Source of the DNA: Closterium sp. Naga37s-1
Lineage: Eukaryota > Streptophyta > Zygnematophyceae > Desmidiales > Closteriaceae
Assembly (NCBI GenBank): GCA_947471745.1
Contig: CANJKZ010000537.1
Span: 565,501-629,500 of the forward strand
Direction: 5' to 3'
DNA: 64,000 bases
Both the position numbers and the translations under genes were made by a program. Shown here piece by piece: positions 1-10,473 of the stretch (the stretch's first letter is position 1; each line of letters begins with the position of its first letter). The notes under the pieces were generated by a model. That model ran no database searches. It saw nothing but the letters and a program-made list of their open reading frames with translations, and was not told the origin of the DNA.

Positions 1-3000
1 GGCTGTACAAGATGCACTGCCCGTAAGATACTGCGCGTGTCCACCACTCGGTATCTCTGGTTTGCTGATGCCCACTTCAGTTGCTTGCATTTGGTCTTCT
101 CGTCAACGTTGCGCATTTCGTCATAGTATTTGATGAAAGCAAATTCTCGACGACCGCTCCCATGACCGACGTGAAACAGGAGAAGAACATGCGCGAACCA
201 TTCCTCTTCACGTTCACCTTTAATGGCAACGTCAGAAAACCAGCCACGTCCGTGGAATACGGGCACGGCACGAATGCGGTGTGCCACGTCTCTAAATAAC
301 TGGTCGGTAGCGGGAGGCATCGCGAGTTCAGTATGTACGTACACGGTTGTTGCTGCCTTGCACACCTCGTCAAAGTTGTCGAGCGCTTTTCTAAAGTGTG
401 ACAGGTCATCTTTTAAAGCATTAAGATATGCCTCGTCTCGAACCACGGAAGGAACGGGGAAACTCACGAATGGTTGCTCCTGTCGTCCACTAAGGACTGT
501 TAGGGGCCATGATGAGCGAGAGAGGGTGCGCTGGCCGGATGACAACGCCTGGAGGAACAATTGAGCAAGTGGGTTGAATCAGTGCTCACAATTACGGTTT
601 GTGTACGCTGTAGAAGACCAAAACTGAAACTTACCTCACGCATAGCTGTGTTGTAATGCACCTCTGGCACTTCGGAAACTCCAAGCGTGTCGATTGCTAG
701 CCTCGTTTCCTCTGCACGAACGAGTTGGCCTGCTACGTCACGCTTGTTGGATGCACGGTACGGGCGCTTGATGTGGTCCTTGTGAAAGAATTCTGAAATG
801 TTGGCGTCGTAATGTATAGGCGGGCCCGCCCTCCGGATTGCATCGACGTAATGACTGATTAAGTGCATTTTGATGAATTGCCAATGCGTGGTTTGTGTAA
901 ATGCACTCTTAAGTTGATCAATCATCCTGATGTGCATGCATACAGAGAGAGAGGGAGACAGGGAGAGAGAAAGAGAGGGGGATAGAGAGAATTAGGGGGA
1001 GGGAGAGAGAGAGAGAGAGTGAGAGATCGGGCAGGAGGGAGAGAGATAGTTACGGGTAGTGTTATCGGTAAACAAGGCAGATATATGAATGTACTCACGT
1101 GGTTGCCAACTCTTGGAGCTTTTGTAGTGTCGCTTCAGTGTAGGTTGATGCCTTAGAGCATTCCGAATACCAAGTAAGGTACGAAATCAGAGCATCCATC
1201 TGTTGTTGATTGATGTGATCACACACAAGGAACGGTAGTAGCTGCATCACCGACCGGTGCTCATAAGCTTGGTAGGATGCGCCCAAGCGAAAGTAGTCAC
1301 CAGATGGTAAGCGTAAAGAATCCCACCTGCATTTATGTTTCAGATCTTTCAGCTTCCTGAAAAACGGGTAGAAGAGGTGCATGAGTAAGTTCCGGAATGT
1401 ATGTGGCTGAAAATGAAATGCTTTGTAGGTATCCATACCTGTCTATTGCTGCGCGAGTTGTCTCCGTCATTAGGCCTCTCAAAGATGTGAGGATGTGATC
1501 GAGTATCCCTAGGTCAGCTTGATGCATGAGGTCCGGCATGACTGCAAGGTAAGGGTTGCCCCACTGCTCCGATTCGAACCTCCAGCCCCATAGTGCACAC
1601 TGTACATATGAGGGTGGGTTAGGGAAATGGCAAGGAGAAAAATCAGCACTGGACTACAATGGTACTATTCTGAAACACTGAAGAGGGTACTCACCTCCAC
1701 TGGGTGTGTCGAAAGGTCCTCCACCCTTGCCTCTCCCCGTCTCCTTGTTGTCATTGCAGTGTAAATGTCTTGTTGCTGTTGGGCTGTGCGGTATGTTATG
1801 ACTCTCTGGTACTCTGCTAGATTGTCTTTCAAGACGGTGCACAAAGAGCACGGGTACGTTGTACCCAACGACTTTGTACATGTTAGTTTACAGGTTTCGG
1901 GGTAGTCGGCGATGTATGCATAAAGGGCGGGGTATGCTGTGAAGGCATGACCAGATGCATCTTCGACACGCTCACCCCTGGTAGGAAAACAAGGGCACAT
2001 GAGTGTTTGATACAATCGTGATAGTGCCTCATGGGTTGAAAAACAGAAATGTGGGTTATACGACTAGCATAGAAAATGACTGACTTACACATGGCTTGCA
2101 TCTTTAAGGGGTTGAAGTGCTTTTTGTAGAACCTTCTGAAATACTTGTAACCGATCCAGAGACGAATACTCAGGGGGGAAGTCGGGAAGCAAAGCAATCA
2201 TTGCATGTCCATGTGGCTTCCACCGGTCTTCGCGACTGATGTTCGCCAACGACATGTAGATAGGATGTCCTTTTGATTTCCCCCTCGAGTCCATCATTGT
2301 CTCATCAGAGGCCAAAATTATCGTAGCGACGACGTCGTCCGGACCGAGCTTATCCTGCCAAGTTGGGATTTGAGTAGTGCTTCACGTCAGAAAAACAGAG
2401 GATACACAAGGGACATCTTGAAAATGAAATGAAACTCGGGCATCGGGTAGATGGTTCCCTACCTGCACGTTATTCCAAAATTCAGCCGTTTCTGGATGAT
2501 CATACACCCGCGACCCATCCACCATCTTCCGATGAGCCCTTGTGATGAGGCCTTTTGCATTTCGAGCGTCTTTGAGAAGGGCTTTCATAGCCTGTGGGGC
2601 AGAGGGGTGGAGGGATGGGAGAATATGATGGTGGGGGATGCAACTCACTGGAATGTAGCATACTCCATGGGGCTGCGTGATGGGTGAATGTGCTATGCTC
2701 ATGCAAAGCAATGGCATGGCCTCATGGTCCATGCATCAAAACAGCACTGTCCGTCCAGGGTCGGGGGGGAGGGTGAATCTGATGTGATCATGCAATGCCA
2801 TGGCATGGCCCCACGGACTATGAAATAATGTAGCATTGTCCATGGGGCTGAGGGATGGGTGAATGTGCTATGCATGCAATTCCCTAAACCAGCATGACCC
2901 ATGTGGGGATGAGGGGATGTGTGAATATGATGTGCACTTGCGATGCCATGGCATGTCCGTGGGGATGAGGGATGGGTGAATGTGATTTGCTCATGCAAGG

Positions 3001-3801
3001 CCATGGCACGGCTTCACGGACCATGCACAAAAACTGCATGTTCCATGAGGGGATGGGGGAATTTGATATGCAAGCCCATGACATGGAGTCACGGACCACG
3101 CTAGGAACAGGGGCATGGTACATGGGGCATTGGCGGAATACAATGAAGGTTGGAACCGTCACTCTACCACTCACCTTCAAGCTGTCGCAAAAATGGTAGT
3201 GTAAAACCGGTTTCCTCGCGATGCGACACACCCCACTTTGCCAAGAACGGTTGCTGTCAATGGCTTTTGTTGCCACGTATTTGTAGACGTCTCGTAGGCT
3301 CTTCCATCCACATACTTCGCCTAACTGTCCACCATTGTGGTTGAATATCCGTAACAACGACGCGACAGCCCGTTGTGAAAGTTTCTCATGCAAAACCCAA
3401 CGGCAAAGCTCGTCTTCGAAGGAAAACGGCGCAGGAGGTCTTGCGTCCGGCTCATCCACCCGGGGCGGAGGCTCCGGATTTGCCGCACGCTCCTGGCACG
3501 GCGAAGGCGGTTCGTCGTCATCAGATTGGTCTTCCCACACGGGCCGATCCGAATCCTCAGGAATTCTCGGCTCCATCTCTTCCTCAAACGAACGAGGCAT
3601 ATGTGGGTCCTCTTGAGCCATCGGACGAAATGATTCGGGCAAACTACATCTGGTTGGCAGGTTTCCACTGTGGTTAGCGTTTTGACCAGTAGCTTGACTG
3701 GTTTGCGCGACTCTGCACTGATTGCTCCCTTGATGCCTAAGGAGTCCGCCAATACCACGAAATGGCCCTGAAGGGCATAGGGTACAGTATACGCCGTCCA
3801 T
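1..3801 (-). CDS. Plavaka-like (CACTA-related) transposase, partial at left edge
   Basis: Predicted DNA transposase; family assignment is from remembered motif similarity. Eight exons join in phase with GT-AG introns: 3801-3175, 2591-2463, 2354-2089, 1977-1695, 1599-1439, 1356-1099, 926-635 and 548-1. That gives about 854 codons with no stop before the window edge. Exon 1 carries a C2H2-like segment (CTLC...H) and acidic, proline-rich sequence. Exon 3 holds the family signature with IILASDET and HPIYMSLANISRE. Exon 4 has YIADYPETCKLTC followed by a CSLC pair, exon 5 has MPDLMHQADLGILDH, and exon 7 has a family-like HKDHIKRPYR stretch. An in-frame ATG also lies upstream at 3843; 3801 was chosen because it directly precedes the C2H2-like segment. 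The C-terminus and the far inverted terminal repeat lie outside the window. An open frame across eight exons suggests a recent or still active copy. Moderately sure of exon borders, quite sure of family. Confidence 0.75.
941..1055. repeat. GA-rich microsatellite in a transposase intron
   Basis: Purine tract of imperfect GAGA and GGGA units inside the intron between the exons ending at 1099 and starting at 926 (minus sense). Low complexity; no function can be inferred. Confidence 0.8.
2600..3172. repeat. Degenerate minisatellite filling the first transposase intron
   Basis: Roughly seven irregular units of about 55-90 bp share the core GATGGGTGAATGTG, then a CCATGGCATGGC-like block, a CACGGACCATG-like block and CATGGGGATGAGGG. 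Unit starts are visible near 2687, 2772, 2855, 2917 and 2972. The array lies between the donor after 3175 and the acceptor before 2591. Splice sites at both ends are intact, so the expansion is tolerated within the intron. Confidence 0.7.
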
Positions 3802-3843
3802 GACTAAGCTACGTCTTAGTCTAAACCTCAGCGTTGAGTCCAC

Positions 3844-5018
3844 ATTATCGTGCAGTCAAAATGTAGATGAGAGAGATGTAGTGAAACGAGAAACACAAGG
3901 GTTCTTGCGTCAAAAACTAACTCGGTGGATTCTTGTGTTGGTTTCTCACGAGAAAATTGGTTCACAAATGTCGATCAACCATGCTCACCAAAACAGAGGC
4001 AATCCAACACATTGCTTTGGAAATGTCTGAGTGCACTAACGCGACTCGATTTTGCATGTGACACATTTTGCATTTTGACGAGTCGCACGCCAGGTCGCCC
4101 GAATTCGTCGCTATAGATTCCGATTGGAGCAAACAGACTCAGCGAAGCTCGACAAAGGTCTCGCCAGCCCAATAACCGACTTTTAATTTCGAAAGTTCCG
4201 TCGATTCGCCAACGAATGTATTTGTGAACGAGCTTTCGAATTCCTGTGCGAAGTGGATTCACGAAGGCACAGTCGTTCCACTAAAAAAGCCAGGCGAAAC
4301 AAAAACCCGGGGTTACAGCGACAGTGATACCCACGCTAGCCGTTCCAACGGGTGTTTATGACTATTCACCTGCCCGAAAGTAAAAAATGAAGCGCACATC
4401 GCGCAACCAAATTCGCCAAAACCGACAGATTACGTCCCAGACTGAAAATGGCTGTTGCGCGTCACAATTGCGCAACACGCCCATACCCGAAATTGACCCC
4501 GCACAAAAAAAAAGGGCAAACATGCCAAAAAATGAAACTAAAATGCAGAGATACACCGAAGTACAATAGAAAACCAAATCTGAACAAGCAAGTATTGTAA
4601 AACACCGTATCGTATCACCCAAAAACGAAGCTAACATTCTCGATCGCAACCGTTGAGCAAATCGCTTGGAATTAGAATCGTAGATCGAGTTTCAGCATTT
4701 TCCCAGAAGGAACATCAGACTCATTCACGCGCGTTCAATTGGCATAAGGAGGTTGACTCTCGTATCTCAGCCGCCGTTTGGCCCCCAAACCCTGTTACAT
4801 CAGATAAATGGCACGTTATGACGAGGCGAAAGCAACAGCAAAAGTGGTTCAACACACCACCCCATTTAGAAGGGGTCCATGATTTTTGCGATGATTTGTG
4901 CTCAATTGCAAGCCGACTCGGCTTAGGAGGGTGCACCGCATCACACCCCCCCGCACTGCGCCTCCCTCCGCATCTTCCGCCTGCTCTCTTCCCGCGGATC
5001 CCCTCCCTGCTCCCCCAG
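3844..5018. other. No supported gene; spacer between transposase and GT8 gene
   Basis: Only short, unsupported open frames. The other end of the Plavaka element should lie here. TAGTG occurs near 3877, as expected for a CACTA-type terminus, but the partner end is outside the window so this cannot be verified. Small inverted matches are present, for example GCGACTCG near 4040 with CGAGTCGC near 4080. The first exon or exons of the downstream GT8 gene may also lie here but could not be identified. Confidence 0.5.
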
Positions 5019-6026
5019 TCCCACCGCCCATGGATGCCCATCGTCATCGTGTCTCCCTGTCGTCCGTCGCTCAACCTCTTCCACTGCCGTTTCCTCGTGC
5101 GCCCGGAACCCGCCGATCAAGTTGCTGCGCACGGCATGGTGGGAGGCGGGCCGCAGGGCGACGTGTGGGTGTACAACGTGACGGCGAACGACTTGCGCGA
5201 GCGCATCCAACCCCCAGGCTCGTGCGCCCTGGCGCAACCCACCGCGGATTTTGCAGGTGATGCTCGAAACTACCCTTTTCCGTCAAAGGATAACTTGTTC
5301 AGTCAAGTCTGTGGTAGTGGACGTTCCATACACCAGTACGAAATACCTCCCCACACGATATGGAGCTCGTACGAATACACACAGGCTAGACCGGTCCGAC
5401 ATGTGCTGCAGCTATACTAAGATCTTGGGGCTTTGGAAGCACTTGTAGGTTGGGTTCCATTGCTGCAAATATTGACTGGTTGGAAACACAGCTGTGAATG
5501 TTTCTTGTTTCGACCGCCATGCGATGAGATGTACAGGCTGGTTGGTCTCAAGTTTTGTCGAAAGCCGTTCTTATCCGTTGGTGAATCCGAGCATTACTGT
5601 TAGAATTGGAGGATGAGGCTACCGCTTGGCCTGTTCTCCCTCTCTGTTGCTGCGGGCCCGTTTCCTTGTCGCCCTTCCGTCAGCACTATAATCTAAATAT
5701 CTCTCTCCCGCCTCTCGCCCCCGCTTGTCCCCTCCAGCCATCGCGCATTCCCCCTCCGCCGCACCCCTCCGCTTCGCGTTCGTGACGGTGCTGCACAGCA
5801 AGGACGACTACGTGTGCGGCGCCATCGTGCTCGCACATGCCCTCCGCACCACGGGCCTCGCGCTGCCCCCCGCGCTGGTCGCCAGAGGCAGCAACGCTAA
5901 CAGCAGCGGAGGCGCGGCGCAGGCTGCAGAGGCGGAGCTGGTGGCGATGGTGTCTGCAGAGCTGAGCGCAGACAGCCGGAAAGGGCTTGAGGCGGCGGGA
6001 TGGCGGATAGTGGAGATAGAGCGAAT

Positions 6027-6845
6027 TGTTGGTGCAACCCTACGGTTTGCACTCGGCTTGTTGTCCGTGTGCGTGAATGTGTGTGTGTATGGAATGGTAT
6101 GAGGGCATGGGATAATATATATTTCATGCTTATAATTGTGTGTGAATGTTGAGTCATGATGTCGAGTGTGTGTGTCGAGTCAATAGCGAGTTATCGCTAG
6201 ACGCGTGTTACGCGGTCGTTTGTGTCTCGCGCGCGGTTTCTATTTTGTCGTGCGCGGTTTCTATTTTGTCCTGTGTCGAACGTTCGGCGTGTCGCAGGTG
6301 TGTGCAGCAGACCCATCAAGAACTCAAGGATGAGTTTGTGATGAAGAGCCCGAGCCTTGGTGTCAAGCCTCAAGTGATTTCGAAGCTCGCCAAAAGGGTA
6401 CACCTCAAGATATTGAAGATAGTTACATTACTTTGTGTAGTGTAACATTTCACTTGGTGTAGGCCCTAGTGAAGGGTAGTTTCGAGACTCTTCGTGGTTG
6501 GGGACAGCGTGGCACTGTTCCACATCACTGTACCTCGGCTCTTGGGGTTTGTAGGAGCTGGGAGTCATTCCCAACTCGTAACTCTTCCTATCTTGTGTTC
6601 TAAGACTATAGTGGCTGCCATAGTACCGTTCGTTCAAACCGACGCTGTGTCGTCAATTCTTTATCAAATCGTGCAATCTAAATTGATAATTGTAGACGAC
6701 GTGAAGACGCTCCAGATCCAATTTGAATCAAGTCATTTGCAGCTGTGAGCAGAACGCTATCAACGTTTGAAGCCGTTGTGCAGAAATCCGTCTGTGCTCT
6801 CTATCTTTCGTTTTAGGCACATTCAAGCCTATTGTGACTATAACA
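6027..6845 (+). repeat. 5' LTR of Copia A1 (819 bp)
   Basis: Near-identical to the LTRs of A2 and A3. Ends are TG...CA. It contains a TATA-like stretch (ATAATATATATTTC, about 6111-6124). It also has a tandem pair of a GTGCGCGGTTTCTATTTTGTC-like unit near 6230-6272, a possible promoter or enhancer architecture. Confidence 0.92.
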
Positions 6846-6879
6846 AGTGGTATCAGAGCCCCTTGGAGCAGTTTCGACA

Positions 6880-9800
6880 ATGTCTGGACCTGAGGAAAGG
6901 GGTGGCAGAGGTGTTGGTGGCAGTGGAGAAGCTCAAGCTCAAGGCCAACCCCGTGATTCAGCCATGGCGCCCATGCAACCAAGTCTTGGCCCACCTAGGG
7001 ATGAGCCTAGGGTGTTTGGGCTTGACAAGTTCAACGGTGACAACTTTGCTGAATGGTCCTTCAAGATGGAGAACATCTTTGACCACTATGACCTGCTGGA
7101 GGTGATGGAAGGAACGGAGAAGCGCCCCGAGAACGACCCGGAGAAGAGCCCGTGGGTGCGGAAGAGCGCACAAGGCTATCTCTTACTTGGGCAAGCGTTG
7201 GGGAGCAGTCAGATCCGTCACATCAAGTCATTCCAGCGTGAACCAGAGAAAGGACCAAAGGCATGGGCTGCTCTCAAGGGTGTACATGCTCCTGCAACAG
7301 CGGCGGTAGCGGTGGTGTTGGAACGGCAAATGGCGGCACTACGAATTGAAGAAGACGAAGCGGTTGAAGAAGGGGTGCAGAAATTCTTCGACTTGTTGAC
7401 GCGGCTTGAGGGAGCTGATTTGAACTACAGTGAGCTCCAAAAGAAGACCAATTTGCTGGCCTTACTCCCAGAGTCATGGTCCTCGCTCATCATCAACCTT
7501 AATCGCGACTTGCCCCGCCTCTCGCTTGAAGACGTGAAGCGAGCTATCCTTCAAGAGGATTTCCGCCGCCGTGAGTTGGCGAGTGCGGATGGCGCTGGGG
7601 CAGCGAGCATCGGCCGTGGATATGGTCGAGGAAGAGGCAGAGGACGAGGGGGAGGAAGGTTTGGTGGCAGCAACTTCGGCGGAGGCCGCAGGAGTGGCAG
7701 TTACGGCAGCGACGACAAGAGCTACGGACGCGGTCGCGGCCGATTCGACGGCGAGTGTCACTATTGCCACAAGAGCGGACACATGTGGCGCGACTGCTAC
7801 AAACTCCCTGATGGTTGGACCCCTGCTCAAGGCCAAGAGGGTAGAGGAGCAGGAGGAGGGAGAGGACGAGGCCGTGGAGGCCGTGGCGGTCGCGGTGGCG
7901 GAGCTGCAAACATGAAGAGCGGAGACAACGACAAGGACCCGAGCGACGATCGATACCCGGGTCTATTCTACTTCGTGTCGACGCAAGTACCGGCTGGTCC
8001 AGAGAAGGATGAAGGCTTTGAGGAGCCAGCAGCTGTGGGGAAGGTGACCCTACACCCCCTGGACTATTGGGTGATTGATAGTGGCGCTACCTATAGCATG
8101 ACACCTCGCCCGGACTTGCTCACCGAACTCGAGCCGTCACCGGTGAAGCATGTCACATCGGCTTTGGGGCAGCGAGCAGAGGTGAAAGGCATGGGCAAGG
8201 CCATGTTCAAGGGTGCTGATGGGAAGATGGTGGGCCTCAAGAACGTGCTTTGGGTGCCCAGCCTTGCTGCAAACCTGATTTCCGTGCGGCGGTTGGCAAA
8301 GGCCGGCATGGACACGAACTCGAAGGGAGCCAAGACCTACACCGCAAGGCTTGGCGATCGAATTCTTTGGGACCTTCATGAGGACAGGGATGTCTACAAC
8401 GAGATGTGGCAGATCCCAGTGGTCCCTATGCCTAAGGAGAGGCAAGTGGCAGCAAGCATCAGCACCAAGGATGGAGCGGTCGGTAGCGACGATGGCGCGA
8501 ACGGTCGCGCTAAGGAGAATGAGCTCAAGAAGAGCAAACCTGGAGGGACCAGCAAGTTCAGTGAACCTAAGGAGAGTGGTGCAGCAACCAAGGAGCAGCA
8601 AAAGGGTGAGGAGAACCCAGAGGCAGCAGCGGAGGAGGACTACGGAGAGAGTATGTGGGGCGCTATTGCGAGCGCGGCATTCTCCAATCCAACTTCGGCT
8701 ACGGGGGAGTGTGATTGGCTCACCTTGCATCGGCGCATGGGGCATGTGGCCCTGCCCATCTTGCAGCAGCTAGTGAAGAATGAGATGGTTGCTGGCATAC
8801 GTGTGAAGGGGGAGCCCGATGAGGTGCTTGGCTGCCCGACGTGCATTCAAGCCAAGTTCACCCGGTTTCCGTTCCCTAGTTCGGAGGCAACGGCAAAGGC
8901 ACCGCTTGATGAGGTGGTGATGGACGTGGTGGGCCCCCTGAATCTTGGAGCTGCTGGAGCTGAGTATTTTCTCACCATTGTCGACGTCTACACCCGCATG
9001 ACTTGGGTGTATGTGCTGGCCAAGAAGAGCGACGTGGCTGAAACGTTGAAGACGGATTGGTTCCCGATGGTGGAGCGGCAACAAGACCGTCTAGTCAAGT
9101 CAATCCGCACCGATCGAGGGGGAGAGTTCCTGAGCAAGGAGTTTGGGTTGTGGCTGAAGAAGAATGGTATTCGGCACTCCCTCACCATGCCATACTCCCC
9201 TGCAATGAACGGCATCGCCGAGCGAGCGAACTGCACAATCACGGAGGCGGCACGCGGGTTGCTCATTGAAGCCGGGCTACCCGACTATTTCTGGCCTGAT
9301 GCGGTGCGGAGCGCGTGTGTGGCCAAGAACAGAGCCTTGACTCATGTGGGAGCAGACAAATGGGTGCCCTATGTGGAGTGGCTAGGAAGGAAGCCAAAGG
9401 TGGATATGCTTCGGGTGTTCGTGTGCATGTGCATGGCGCTCGTGCCTAAGCATCTTCGGCACAACAAGCTTGGTGCCAAGGCGGTGTGGGCCGTGCACTT
9501 GGGCATGGCTCAAAACAGCAAGGGATGGCTTCTTTGGGACCCATTCACCAAGAAGTTCTTGGTGAGCAGGGACTGCAAGTTCATGGAGAACTTCATGTAC
9601 AAGGATTGGAAGGCGGAGAATGAGGCGAAGATAGGCGTGCGGTTTGGGGAGGTGAAGAGTTCCGGTTTGGAGCATGTGGAGCTGCCTTTGGAACTGAGCA
9701 GCGGCAGCACAACCACAAGGCAATCCTCCCTTGTGAATGGGGGAGAGGAGGCCAATGATGCAGAGGAAGAAGAGGAGGAGGTGCAGCAAGTGAGCGAGCG

Positions 9801-10401
9801 TGCACCGTCACTTCCTTCCCGTACTACGAGTGCTCCACGGATTCGAGCCACACCGCAGCAACGCCAAGGCCTTCAAGTCCCTGCAGCTGAGGAGGAAGGA
9901 AGGGGGAAGAGGAGAGTTCAACCCCCTAATAGGCTGACCTATGATGCGCCGGGAAAGCAGGGCAAGACAGCCCTGGCCGGAGCGGCAATGATGGTCGGAG
10001 ACGACGAGGAGAGTGACTACGAGGAGTGTGCCTTCGCGTTCTTCTCTCCGGTGGAGATGCCGGGAGAACCAGCAACTCTCAAGGAGGCTTTGGAGAGTAG
10101 TGATGCTGAGGAGTGGAAGAAGGCCATGGAGAGTGAGCTGAAGAGCATCGAGGAGAATGACACGTTTGAATTGGTGGAGCTACCGGAGGGGCGTACGGCG
10201 ATAACGTCCAAGTGGCTCTTCAAAATCAAGTCGGATGCCGACGGCAAGATCGAGCGCTACAAGTCTAGGCTTGTAGCCAAGGGGTACCAGCAGAAGGAGA
10301 AGGTGGACTTCAAGGAGCTGTTTGCCCCTGTGGTGAAGCCGACGACGCTGCGAACCCTATTCGCGGGAGCCGCCATCAAAGGATGGGTAGTAAAGCAATA
10401 A
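6880..10401 (+). pseudogene. Copia A1 gag-pol, truncated in reverse transcriptase
   Basis: A single open frame from ATG 6880, 35 nt past the LTR. Gag carries a zinc knuckle CHYCHKSGHMWRDC. Then come a protease DSGAT motif, a pre-integrase HRRMGH...CPTC zinc site, an integrase core (DVVGPL, TDRGGEF, NGIAERAN) and the start of reverse transcriptase (SKWLFKIK, LVAKGYQQ). The frame ends at GWVVKQ followed by TAA, because everything downstream of this point in A2 and A3 is absent. Integrase carries NC instead of NR after ERA, and RVFVCMC where the sister copies have RVFGCMC. Confidence 0.92.
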
Positions 10402-10473
10402 CAGAGTGAAGGATGGGTAGTAAAGCAATAACACGACGCGCTTGTACTCTGTCAACTGCCACAACCCATCAAC
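10381..10473. other. Scrambled deletion junction with direct and inverted templated filler
   Basis: A 23-bp stretch of element sequence plus TAACA (10381-10403) is repeated exactly at 10411-10433. It is followed by 33 bp (10431-10463) that are the exact reverse complement of 10779-10811, a piece of the GT8 exon about 350 bp downstream. The remnant of the 3' LTR follows at 10474. This is the pattern expected from template-switching repair of a break, or from a local misassembly. Confidence 0.85.

Noticed and set aside
4653-5420. 255-residue plus-strand frame taken as one gene
   Set aside because: It lacks an ATG at its start. Only about 5019-5256 looks like an exon of the GT8 gene; the rest reads through probable introns.
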